DNA from: Adiantum capillus-veneris
Lineage: Eukaryota > Streptophyta > Polypodiopsida > Polypodiales > Pteridaceae
Assembly (NCBI GenBank): GCA_014529385.2
Contig: CM043968.1
Location: forward strand, 26,673,013-26,737,012
Length of the DNA stretch: 64,000 nt
Reading direction: 5' to 3'
Below, piece by piece: positions 32,626 to 43,494 of this stretch; the stretch's first letter is position 1; each line of letters opens with the position of its first letter. The position numbers and the translations under genes were made by a program. The notes below the pieces were generated by a model. The model saw only the letters and a program-made list of their open reading frames with translations. It was not told the origin of the DNA and made no database searches.

Positions 32626-33278
32626 GGGCACCACATGCCAATAGAAAATAACAGATTGAACAACTTTAAGCACTTAAAATAACAACTGAACTGAAAGAGA
32701 GAGACAACACGCGACATGGAGTGGCGGAATTCCACCCCAGAGAGTATTGGCCCCAAACCTCGGCGCCCCTTTCGGTATTTCTTTATATTGCATCAACAGA
32801 GTACAAGCCGGTACTCCGGACTTTGCACCTTCTCCAGGAAGCATGCCAAAGAATGGGCCCATGGCCTCATATTTAAAGGCCCTAGGCCCCAAAAGCAGTT
32901 TTACATGAAAAGCCTTCAAACTGAAAAGCATTTGGTCCAAAAGCAATGCCCAAAAGCTGCCAGCGTAATTTACGGAAATCTGTACAGCCTGCCACGTCAG
33001 CATGTCTTCGCAAAACGCGGAAATCCGTACGGCCTGCCATGTCAGCGTAATTTTCGGAGCGTTCGTACTGTTGCCACGTCATCAGCTATGCGTGTGTGTG
33101 GGTGGGTTCTGCTTTATTTAATTCCTTTATGTCACTGGGGCCCCATCGAACGGGGTCCCCATAAGTTGGTAGGACTTCTTCTTCTGTTACTTGTTCTTCT
33201 TAGGGTTTAGGCCCCTCGGCCAGGATCTGCAAGTTGGCTCCATTCTTCAGGGCTTTGACACGTCAGCAGTTTGTGACA
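32626..33278 (-). mobile_element. C-type LTR Q, left end truncated
   Basis: Aligns with LTR D5 from GGCACCACATGCC to GTTTGTGACA (33278) but lacks the first dozen bases. Shared motif near 32762; ACGT-core repeats near 32992, 33075 and 33259. No primer site or polypurine tract adjoins it. Confidence 0.8.
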
Positions 33279-34471
33279 GAGGCTACCTACAGGTCCCAGG
33301 GCAGAAGGAAAGAAAGAAAGGGAATCAGAGAAAGAAAGGGAATCAACTGGTAGATTAGAGAATTCCCAAGATCCAGATGGTGGTGCCAAGGACTGGGAGG
33401 CAAGCAGGGCTACCAACAAGTCAACGGGCACAAGAAAAGAACAGAATGGTAAGCTAGGTCCACCGGATAATTTGGCTGTCAGGCAAAGTGGATGGAGGAA
33501 GAGAACCTCGCAAATTCTCTTCAGAGAGAGCTGTACCTTGAAGCTTTTGAGCCATTAGTAGTGTCTATGCCAAAAGTTACCGATGAATCAGCAGGTTGAA
33601 TCTGGTGCGGTGCGGTGCGGTGCTGATTGCAACAGAAGGGAGCCACTCCACTCCTTTGTCACAAATTGCCTAGATTGAATAAATTCACTAATTTCTCTTT
33701 AAGATTTTAGGGTACTGATAGGTTGATAGTATTTTGCAGAATGACTTTATGAACTGTGTGTATTGAATTGGAAATTTCCTTGATTGAACTGAAAACATGT
33801 GCTCTTTCATGTGTGTGTGTTGTTAGAGACATGTAGAGAAAAATGTAACGTCGGCAACATTTTGTTGATGAATGATTTGAATTTAGTGCATCTAGACATC
33901 TGTTAGAGATCGGTGAGATCTGGATGTGATGCCCAAGTGAATGAAATTCTAGTGCATCAAGATGTCTATCTGGATGACATGACCGGATACTCGTGTGAAG
34001 TGCATCAAGAGTTTCGGAAGGATGAGATGGCTGCATAGTGATATAGAGTTCCGGACGAAATGAGATGGCTTGATTGAATGACTGAAACACAAGTGTTCCA
34101 TGTGAACGAAGTGTTTGATTTTGTGATTTGCATGCTATGTGGATGTATTGTCTTGTGAGGATAGTCATGCACATGGTTTGTAATTTGATTGAAATGTGAA
34201 ATGACAAGATATGATAGTAACAAGATTTAGTCAATGCCGACATCCGCTAGAGATTGGTGAGATGTGGATGTGATTGCTAAATACGTTACGATGATCATGA
34301 TTCTCATCTAAGATCTCCACAGGGATAATGATGTGAATGTCGTCTTCGTGCAAGTACTAGATATGTGTTGTAGTGCATCCTTAGAGTTAGTGTCTACTGA
34401 ACTAGTTTCGGGCTTATGTTGGTTTTGTAGGCATAATCGAGGGCGATTACATTTCTTTCAAGAGGGGAGTA
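33279..34471 (+). pseudogene. Element K: chromodomain end, 3' untranslated region and polypurine tract
   Basis: Near 33475-33595 the plus strand reads KWMEEENLANSLQRELYLEA, matching the C-terminus of the E and M chromodomain frames. The rest is an untranslated region rich in GATGTGGATG- and CATCAAGATGTC-type sequence with no gene. It ends with stem-loop ATAATCGAGGGCGATTAC (34433-34450) and tract TTTCAAGAGGGGAGTA. Confidence 0.7.
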
Positions 34472-35149
34472 TGTCACAAAGTGATGACATGGCATGACCT
34501 AAAGGACATAGAGGGGTCGAAGCCCTACTGAAAGATGCAGAAGCAGTTGTATCAACTTGCAGTATCAATTCGAGAGGCCAAAAATGAAAGAACACCAATT
34601 TTTATATAGTTGTATCAACTTATGCATTCCTATCCAATGGGGCCCAAGGGACAAAAGGCGAAATGAAGCGTGGAAGGGTTGATAACGTGGCAATTGTACA
34701 GAACCCGCGAATCGTGTTGTTGACGTGGCAGACCGTACGGACCTCCATGATTTGCGTTGCTGACATGACACCTGTACGGATTTTCGCAAAAGGCGCTGAT
34801 AGCCTCTAGCGCTAGATTTTGGGTGAAGATGCTTTTAAGTTTGATGCTTGTGGGGCTTTGCTTTTGGGCATCCCTTCTATTGTTTATAAAGAACCGAGGG
34901 CCTCACTTTGTAGAGCATTTGGACGCAGAGTTTGAGAACAGAAGACCCTCAGGAGTTGTACGTTGCAGTGATCAATAATAAAGAAATACCGAAAGGGGCG
35001 CTGGTCTTCGGGGCTAGTGCTTCTGGGCGCGGAACTCCGCCATGCCGTGTCGACTCTCTCTCTCTCTCTCTCTTAAAGTTTAGTGGTTTTGAAGTTTCTA
35101 TTCGTGTGTTGCTATTGATTTCTTGCTTGGAGTGTCCAAGCATGTTACA
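34472..35149 (+). repeat. E-type LTR at K/L border
   Basis: Begins TGTCACAAAGTGATGAC, ends CCAAGCATGTTACA (678 bp). TATA-like TTTATAAAG near 34885; shared AATAAAGAAATACCG motif at 34977. It is preceded by the polypurine tract of K, so it is K's 3' LTR. Gag sequence starts soon after but without a primer site, so L may be a separate or deleted element. Confidence 0.82.
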
Positions 35150-37468
35150 TTCAGTACTCCAAGGACCCCCAATATGTGAATTTTTTTATCAAGCACCTTC
35201 TTGCGAGATGCATTCTCGATGGCGTACCGCCATCTGTTCACCTCTGAAGTCAGTCTTGAAGAAGACTGCAGCACCAAAACACCAACACAGAGGGTGTAGT
35301 AGAACGGCAAGTCAACACTCACGAAGACCAAGAGGCAGCCGTGGAAAGAGAATCGAGCAGTAGACTATCCTGGCTACTTGGTCGGAAATCTACTATGAGA
35401 ATGCCCGAAAGACGACGAAACGTGTGTGATTTCAGGATGTTCCCTGTTCATCCTCATTCTCTTCTTACAGTTCGGAGAGTTCTTCTTCCTTTGATTCTAG
35501 CGACGAGGATAGACAGAGCAGGAAGTGGAGAAAGACTCAGAGAAATAGCAAAGGCAAGAAGAAGGCAAAGAGGAGCAGATCCCACAGAAGGTCTCGGAAG
35601 TACTTTGATGGTTCAAATGAGCATTCTTCCTCTTTTGAGAGCTTGGATGTAAGCCGATGTCTGCAACAAGGAGGAAGTACCTATACAGAGCCAGCCAGTA
35701 CGATCATCTCGAGGATAAGGGCAAGAAGCCGAAAGATTTCGAGGAGGGTGGGCAGGCATTAAAGTTTGATATGTTTTTTGGCTTTAAGGATACCCACACT
35801 TTTATCCAACAGTTTGACATAGCTTACTCTTGAGGACGCTATTCAGAGCATTCCAAGGTCCGAAGGGCGGCGTCTTACCTCAAGGGGAACGTACAAACCT
35901 TGTGGTCTACCCTACTTCTACGGAGGGAAGCACTAACGAAGTGGCTACAGTTCAAGCGAGTTTTCACTTCTTCATGGCTCACCCAGGAATACAAACACGA
36001 TGTGATCACATCTTGGAATCATCTGAGGATGACCGAGGAAGACACACTGGATAACTTTTGTCAGAGATTTTGGGATTCTTTTCTACTGGCTGCTTCTTTC
36101 AAGAAAATCACCTTAAAGCAAGAGATTGAGTACTGTGGGCTGCCTAAACAGATACGGGATTATTGTTTGCTGCAGAAGTCCAAGTCCATGCAACGACTAA
36201 TGGGACATGCCAAACAAGGGTACATACCCTACAGACAAGCTTGTAGCAGTTCGGACCGGACAATAATCGAACAACAGTAACAGAAGCATGGGAAAGCAAC
36301 AGAAAAAGAAACCTCCAGGCCCTCGATTCTCAGTAGAGCAGCGCGCCAAATACTACAAAGAGGGTAAATGTTACGGTTATGGGGAACAAGGGCATGTACT
36401 TGCAAGGTGCCCTAACAAAGCGCCTAAAGAATAGTCAAAGGACAAGCGAGAGAGTTTCAAAGCAGCAAAGGAGGGAGCAAAGAAAGGAAGGAGAAAAGCA
36501 GGACTTGTAGCAGATTTTGTGAGGACCGACTCTGAACAAATGGACGAGAGTACAGAGCTCTATAGAGCATGGGGCAAAGTACGAGATCAAGAAGCTCTTA
36601 TCTTCTTCGACAGAGGAGCCAAGGCCAACTTCATCTCGATTGAATTGGTGGCTCGACTTGGAATTACGCCATAGGAAATGGACCACCAGCTCAGGGAGTT
36701 CTAGCGGCAACGGGACGGGGTGTTGCCATTACACCTGTCATACGCAAACTTCGGTTGCATTGTCAGAGGTATTTAGGGCACGAGGACTTTTACATCATGC
36801 CTTTGGAGGCGTGTGACGTCCTTGTGGGAATCCCTCGGTTCCATAAGAATAGTGCTATAGTCGACTACAGGGTAAAGAAAGCAACTTTTAGGAATGAGAA
36901 GGGTAGATATATAATTCTTTGCGAAAAAATATGTTGTGTTACATAAGCATTGCGGCATAAGGTTTTGATAGAGTGCCACTGTCCATCTTTTTCGGGCCAT
37001 CGCGACATAAACACCACCTTGAAAGGGGTGGAGCGGTTCTTTTACTGATCGAGGCTCAAAAAGGATGTGGACAACTTTGTTTGCAGTTGCTTAGTATGCC
37101 AAAAAGGCAAGTTTGACAGGCATAAGGCACCAGGTCTTCTACAACCTTTACGTATTCCTAGCCAACCTTGGGAAACTATAGCAATGGACTTCATTTTTTA
37201 TCTTCCTAAGACTCAGAGTGGGCATGATGGCATTTGGACAATCACCGACAGATTCAACAAATAGGCTCTGTTTATTTTGGTAAAGAAGACAATTAAATCC
37301 GATCATTTGGCTAAACTATTTGTCTCGCAGATTTTTCGCTTGCATTGTATGCCCGAGTCTATAGTTTTAGATAGAGATCCCCGTTTTACCAGTTTGTTTT
37401 GGAGGGAAATCTGGGAGAATATTGGTATGTGGCTACAATTCTTGTCCTATTTCCACCCACAGACAGAT
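35150..37468 (+). pseudogene. Element L: gag, zinc knuckle, protease, integrase part; RT lost
   Basis: In order: Ser-rich/basic gag linker (SSESSSSFDSSDEDRQSRK near 35475), capsid blocks (FIQQFDIAYS, YKHDVITSWNHLRM, CGLPKQIRDYCLLQK, LMGHAKQGY; 35760-36230), a knuckle with Cys to Tyr (CYGYGEQGHVLARCP near 36370), protease FFDRGAKANFISIEL near 36608 and GHEDFYIMPLEACDVLVGIP near 36780. Then it jumps to integrase: VCQKGKFDRHKAPGLLQPL, MDFIFYLPKTQSGHDGIW and RDPRFTSLFWREIWENIG, ending FHPQTD. RT and RNase H are deleted. Several stops. LTR F-type sequence cuts it at 37469. Confidence 0.82.
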
Positions 37469-38139
37469 TGTCACGTGCGCACTGCAATTGTCCCACGTGG
37501 ACAAGCTACTACTACCGTCTAGCGTCAATCTTATTCTAGCCTGGCACTTTGTGAGCCTCTAGCAGGACGTGCATGTCCATGCGGGTCATAGTTGCATACC
37601 CTCTCTTGCACAGTACAGTCATTCAGCGTATAGGCATGTGAACCACCTCTTAGCATTACACTTAATAATAGGTGACTTTAGCCATTTTCTCAAATCGTGG
37701 GGCTTTTAGGATGACTACTGGGCCCATCCTATAGTTGCTATATATGCAGCCTATTGCAGTGTTTGGAAAGGGGAAGGGAGAAGCACCGCAAGAGTAAGTA
37801 CCGAGCGTTTTTCAGCCCTTCTCCTCAGCATTTTCCATCAGCCCCACAGCGTTTTCCAGACTTCAGCCCATTAGCGTTTTCCATCAGCATGGTCATCGTT
37901 TTCTATCAGCATGATCAGCGTTTTTCATCAGCACGGTCAACGTTTTTAGCATCAGCGAAACCGTGTTTCAGCAGTACTTCATCAGTGTTTTAGTACCCAG
38001 AGCCTCAACATTCAGCTCTTCGACTCATCGCAGATTTCAGCCCATAAGCATCACCAGCGTTTTCAGTTTTCAGCCTGACTGTTCCCGGCGATAGCAGATC
38101 AGCCATAGCCTCGTCCAGTTGAACCTTGTGTTTGTGCGG
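37469..38139. mobile_element. F-type LTR copy 1
   Basis: Begins TGTCACGTGCGCACTG inside integrase. It matches 39238-39774 closely for the first ~530 bp and LTR F more distantly. The right half is a degenerate array of GCGTTTTYCATCAGCAYG-type units. The right edge is a C-type LTR start at 38140, so the true end is uncertain. Confidence 0.65.
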
Positions 38140-38290
38140 TGTCACAAGACGGGCACCACGTGCCAATAGAAAAGAACAGATTGAACAGACTTTTAGCAGT
38201 TCGACAACAACTAAAACTGAAAGAGAGAGACGACACGCGACACGGAGTGGCGGAATTCCACCTCAGAGAGTATTGGCCCCAAACCTTGGC
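38140..38290 (-). repeat. C-type LTR terminal fragment
   Basis: Starts TGTCACAAGACGGGCACC and matches LTR D4/D5 through CCCCAAACCTTGG, then stops. About 150 bp, truncated just before the shared GGCGCC motif. Confidence 0.78.
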
Positions 38291-38723
38291 CATCGCGCAT
38301 TGGGCGCACTTCCGTCTTCATCTCTATGTCTTTGAACGAAGATCGACATCGGATACATGAAAATCCAGATCTTGAGTACCAAGATCTACTTGCCTCCTAT
38401 GTGGATATGGAAGGAGTTGGAGAAAGGATCCCTAACTCTCTTCTGCGTTCGCATTCGCATGTAGCATGCATCCACTTCTGTCGACAAGCAAACCCTCGGA
38501 AATACCTCCGAGCACCCTTACCTTTCAGCTTCACCCGCAATGTTTTCACAACAGGACTATTCGAGTGGTAGTACTTGCTTGCAAGGTTGGTATTCTGCGA
38601 CAGTAGTAAGGCTACCTAGCAACTAGTATGGTCTGTGATTACAACACAGCAATACCTACATCTGCAGTATCCATTAGTTTGGAGGAGTTTTCATTGGCTT
38701 ATGCATCCACAAGCATCAGAAGC
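38291..38723. other. No recognisable gene
   Basis: An 81-codon frame (plus, 38326-38571; starts MSLNEDRHRIHENPDLEYQD) is present, but I recognise no family and see no support for expression. The segment may be internal sequence of an F-type element. Confidence 0.3.
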
Positions 38724-38731
38724 ATTCAACA

Positions 38732-39166
38732 CAGTGTAACAGGGAACGGGGGGAACACAACCCAAACGTTCCGAAACGGCGTTCTGCACGAGTCCCGTTC
38801 TCGAAACGGAGATTGGAATGGAACGCCGTTCCGGAACGGTGTGTAACTGGAACGATGTTCCGGAATGGGAAGAGCAAGGCGGAACGGCGAAACGCGGGGC
38901 GGAACAGACAAAAGTAGGCATTTGGGGGCAAAAAAGTGGGCTTTTGGGGGCAGATTTGGGGTTGTTTGGGGAACATATTTGGTGCAGCTTGAGAGCAGGT
39001 TAGGGGGCAGATTTGAGGGCAGTTTTGGGGTTGGTTAGGAGTTTATTTGGGACTAAGCTGAAAGGAGGTAATTCAAGCCTTACTTTAGTGGACCGTTCCG
39101 GCCCCGTTCCCGTCCCGTTTCGGACCCTCCCATATCCGTTCCTCGTTCCCGTTCCGGGTAACTATG
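38732..39166. mobile_element. hAT-type MITE, TSD attcaaca
   Basis: The 8-bp duplication attcaaca is exact at 38724-38731 and 39167-39174; 8 bp is diagnostic for hAT. The terminal repeats are imperfect: left CAGTGTAACAGGGAACGG, right (reversed) CATAGTTACCCGGAACGG. The 435-bp interior is rich in GGAACGG and CGTTCC units near both ends and G-rich in the middle. No transposase is present, so it is a non-autonomous element. Confidence 0.85.
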
Positions 39167-39237
39167 ATTCAACATCAAAAGTACAGAAAGCATCCAAAGG
39201 AAGTTCAGCAGGTATGCCTCACCTTTACCAGAGGGGA

Positions 39238-39774
39238 TGTCACGTGCGCACTGCAATTGTGTCACGTGGACAAGCTACTGCTACAGTCTAGTGTCAATCT
39301 TATTCTAGCTTAGGATCTAGCTTGGCACTTTGTGAGCCTCTAGCAGGACGTGCATGTCTGGACAGGTCGTAGTTGCATACCCTCTCTTGCTTAGTATAGT
39401 CATTCAGCATATAGGCATGTGAACCACCTCTTAGCATTACACTTAATAATAGGTGACTTTAGCCATTTTCCCAAATCGTGGGGCTTTCAAGATGACTGCT
39501 CGACCCATCCTATAGTTGCTATATATGCGGCCTATGGCAGTGCTTGGAAAGGGGAAGGCAAAAGAAGGGGCAAAAGCAGCACCGCAGGACCAAGTACTGA
39601 GCGTTTTTCAGTCCTTCTCCTCAGCGTTTTCCATCAGCCCCACAGCATTTTCCAGACTTCAGCCCACTAGCATTTTCCATCAACATGGTCAGCGTTTTCC
39701 ATCAGCATGATCAATGTTTTTCATCAGCATGGTCAACTTTTTTAGCATCAGCGAAACAGCATTTCAGAAGTTTT
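39238..39774. mobile_element. F-type LTR copy 2, right end truncated
   Basis: Begins TGTCACGTGCGCACTG, near-identical to 37469 onward. It stops within ATCAGCGAAACAGC, where reverse transcriptase sequence begins. Copies 1 and 2 may be the LTR pair of one element with a 1.1-kb interior, but no primer site or TSD pair was found. Confidence 0.68.
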
Positions 39775-39862
39775 TCCAAAGGAAAGCAAATGTGCTTTCT
39801 TTGAGACCGAAATTCATTACCTGGGTCACATTATATCCGCAGAGAAAACGCGGATAAATAAT
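39775..39862 (+). pseudogene. Inverted gypsy RT fragment
   Basis: Plus strand reads KESKCAFFETEIHYLGHIIS, the RT thumb block that normally follows the FLDDI motif. The adjoining RT (39863-40470) is on the minus strand and ends just where this block should start. GAGAAAAC and GTTTTCTC lie either side of the junction (39840-39875). Confidence 0.75.
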
Positions 39863-41088
39863 TTATGTTTTCTCAATAACTCAAACACTAGACATAAATG
39901 TTCTTAAGTGTTTTTTTTGAGATATATTGCAAACTAGTATATCATCTAGGAAAACTACTACGAATTTTCTTAAGTATGGACGTAAAATGATGTCCATGAG
40001 CGTCATAAATGTTGCTGGTGCATTGGTTAGCCCAAATGGCATAACCGAGAACTCAAAATGTTCAAAACGGGTCCTAAATGCTGTTGTCGCACTATCTTCT
40101 AGTCTAATCCTAACCTGATGATAAATAGATCACAGGTCTATTTTTCACGGCTTGGATGCTTATTCTAAATCGTTATATGGTTTAGAACCCTATAATCTAC
40201 GCACATCCGCATAGATCCGTTCTTTACCAGAAGAATATGTGATGCCTACGGACTATAACTAAGTCTAATTAAGTCTTTGTTCAAGTATTTCGTTAACCGT
40301 TTTTCCACCTCATGTGCTTCGGAGTGGCTTAATTTATAAGCAGGTTTGCTTATAGGTTTTGAACTTGGCACAACATCGATGCCATGGTCTATTTTGCGGA
40401 ATGGCGACAAGCCATCCAATAAATCACGAGGGAATACATCTTGAAACTCCTCTTATAAATTCATTAAAGCATCTATGTTCTTTTTCTAAAGTGTCTCTTT
40501 TGCCTTGGATTTTCTTGTTCTAGAATGGCATGTTTGCCAAACAAGGTTCTCAAACAGTGGATCTTGTCCAAGGCCATTTGTTTTGTGTGTGTTTCTACGT
40601 AAAGGTTACTTACAATTTCAACTGCGGAAACACTTTTATTACTTTCATTTAAAACAACAAAATATAAAAGAGGATAACAAGCAAATACCTTTGCTATCTG
40701 GCCTCTACGGGTCGCTTTGTGTAGCTCCATGGAAGAGGTGAGAGGAGTAGAGGGGACACTACGGTCACCCTGTAGGGTGACGACTCTATTACCATGCTCA
40801 AATTGTAGCGTGTTATGCAAATAACTCCTCACTAGATTAGGGACTAGGGTATACAACCACTCCTTGCCTAGGTACACGTTTGCTCTAGCCAAGTGCATGA
40901 CTTGTAAGTCAAGCGACGCCTCGTAGTCGTGCACATCTAATGGAGCTCTTAAGACTACGATATTCCATACTGTTTTATCATAACCGTTGGCGAACCCAAG
41001 TGTGTATTCATGATCGCTCGCGGTCTCAGTCAACCATAAGTTCTTAATCAACGAGTAGTTTATGGCGAGCTGCATCTTGTATGAAAAC
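39863..41088 (-). pseudogene. Gypsy protease and reverse transcriptase, decayed (other lineage)
   Basis: Protease region: minus 41075-40473 open, with GFANGYDKTVWNIVV, APLDVHDYEASLDLQVM, LGKEWLYTLVP. RT pieces follow: MRMCVDYRVLNH-like, [40 protein letters not shown] and FLDDILV (39930). The motif is FLDD, not FFDD as in E and M, and spacing differs, so this is a separate gypsy lineage. Probable solo LTR I is inserted at its upstream end (41089). Confidence 0.78.
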
Positions 41089-41442
41089 TGTCACAAACGG
41101 GAGCGCATAACAATACATTCGGATAAATAGGATTTATCACTTATTACTGAAGCCAGAGGATATAGAGAGAAATAAATAGAGAGAGAGATAGAGAGTGAGA
41201 AGATCGACACAGTACTGGGGACCAGAAGATGGGGTGGTCTCCCCCCGTAATAGTATCTTTATTACTGAGGAGAAGTCTATACAAGCACTTGACCCGAACG
41301 TATTACCACGTTCGTTCTAGAATAAGACTTGATGGTTCTTGGAAGCCTCAACTTCCGATTCCTAGGGCAAAACTCTATTCCAAGGAACTTCCGTTCCTTA
41401 TTCCAATTCCTCGAGAATCAAGGTTCTCGCCTCTGGATCTCA

Positions 41443-42921
41443 TGAAACCGGCCTGTTCAATCCAAAAAGGGCGGTAGACTTTACTTTAAACCTTGATTTA
41501 GCTTTCACCCATTATTAGTCGTCTATTTTACCTGTACTTTCAAGACACAACAAAGGGGAGAGGGATACAGGCTGCTAGATTGCACCTGTATGAGTAGACG
41601 GACACCAGATTGGCCCCTAACTTAGGCGCCCCTTTCGGTATTTCTTTATTGTTAAAAAGAGGGAATAAACGTTGAGGTTCCCTACAAGCTGCCCCGCACA
41701 AACTCGGCTGAATTTCCACTGTTCCAGCCCGATTTCGGCAGCATAACTGTACTAGAACCCTTCACGGTCAGTATTCCCATGCATTGACCGACTTTCCCGA
41801 CGCATACGGGCACTTTGCAAAACCTGACGAGAATCTGCAGCACGCTGAATTCTCTGTTTTCAGTCCTGAAAATGCGCCAGATCACCTGTACAGCGGTCCC
41901 CTTGCGTCCCCGAACCTCCTGGGGGTATTAGGGTCCGTATAGGGCCAAAACCCTAAACCTGCAAAAATACACAGCAGGCTGTAATTTACTGTCTCTGGCT
42001 CCATTTCGCGTGCCGGTCACATCCTTAGCAAGTCCTCGAGCTCCCGCACCTGTAGGGCTACTTGCCCTTTGAATCGGACGAGATTTCTGGCGTGAAACCT
42101 CTCCGAATTCACCTGTACCTGCGGGGGGATTAGCCGCTAGCTAATCCAGTACCTGTGCAAGAGGCTCTTGCCTCGGCAATCGTGCATGAACCCACACAAC
42201 TGTACATTGGTCAAATGAAGAGCCCACTAGAGGGGCATAACATACTGCCAAAGGGGAGAGAGAGGGCAGTGCGTAGCGTGCAAGGCATCACTCCTGGCAC
42301 CGCACTGTGCATAAGAGGGAAAGCAAGCACTCCATAGCTCTTAACCTGTGACAGAGACTTGCAAAATGAGCCTCCCAGCTATAAATCACGTTTTTGCCTT
42401 CTCTATAAGTAGTAAACTGGCCTCAGAGTGCCAAGTGTCACTCATTTGTGCATTTTCCCGCTTTAGACCCTCGGGTCTAAAAATATCTCACCTGCAGTCT
42501 CTGTTGACTTGGCCACAGAGTAACAAAATGATCCCCATGTCAAACTGCACGTAATGACGCGAAGACATTTTCAGGTCCCAAAATAGCAGTTCCCTAAATT
42601 TTAGGAGATGCTGCCATTGTATCTTTCTAGGTCATCCGACCCTCTTTGTACACTGCGGCCACATCCAGAACTGAAATGTAGCCTCTGTAGCAAAGGATTC
42701 CACTTTGGCTAGTCAATGACCCCACTTTGGCTAACCATAGTCTTTGTCCAACCTTAGTGCTCTCTTGCCCTCAGGCCTGGACTCCCTCTGGATAGTTCCA
42801 CACTAGCTATGCAATGCAGGGCAGTTAGATTTCCCGAGGGGTGTTTCCAAAAAGTGAAAGTAAATAGATAATAAGAAAGAAATCAACAAAAAGGATAGAT
42901 AGTAGTCACACGCTGGTGACA
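41443..42921 (-). repeat. 3' LTR of M
   Basis: Plus sense TGAAACCGGCCTG to CGCTGGTGACA. Shared GGCGCC...AATAAA motif at 41625-41650. Confidence 0.95.
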
Positions 42922-43494
42922 TACCCCCCTCTTGAAATCTCAAACGTCCTCGTTTGCATCTATGTCGTAAATGCTTACTGTCAACACTGATGTATTCAAC
43001 ACCTGTCGACACATATACGACACATACATGCTCATTGTCAACCCTAGTGTATTCAACACCTCGTCGACTCATGTATTGCCTGCTTGTGAACCCTGTCCCA
43101 ATGACATAGTGGTAGCTTCGCACTCTGCCATTGCTTTGAGTCACTAACTTTCCAATGACAAAATTGTAGCTGCACATTTTGCCACTGTCTTATAGTACAC
43201 GTTGGATCCCGTAACACTTTCGAGCATACCCAAACCGACAGTTTAAGAATGCAGTTACACATGTACTCTTCAATAGAAGCAATCACTGTATCCTTGACAA
43301 ACTGACAAGAAATACTCACTTCTATAGCACTAACCAAATTTTTGGACATTCCATAAGAGCAATTGCCAAACTGACAATCTGTACAGCTCTAACATTCATG
43401 TAACAAGTATTTCATTTGAGCTCACTTTAAATACCTTGTACATCATTTGTTTCAGAAGCTATTGTCACACTGACAATCCATGTAGCTTTGAAAC
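42922..43494 (-). other. M polypurine tract, hairpin and 3' untranslated region
   Basis: Minus tract TTTCAAGAGGGGGGTA abuts the LTR. Hairpin AAACGAGGACGTTT lies just upstream (plus 42944-42957). The rest is non-coding, with imperfect repeats carrying GTCGACA and GACAATGAGCATG. Confidence 0.85.

Noticed and set aside
32438-32756. Ser-Leu and Arg-Glu repeat frames across 32484-32571
   Set aside because: Produced by the (GA)n microsatellite inside an LTR; no gene signal.
38326-38571. 81-codon frame as a gene
   Set aside because: No recognised family, no promoter or splice evidence, surrounded by transposon debris.
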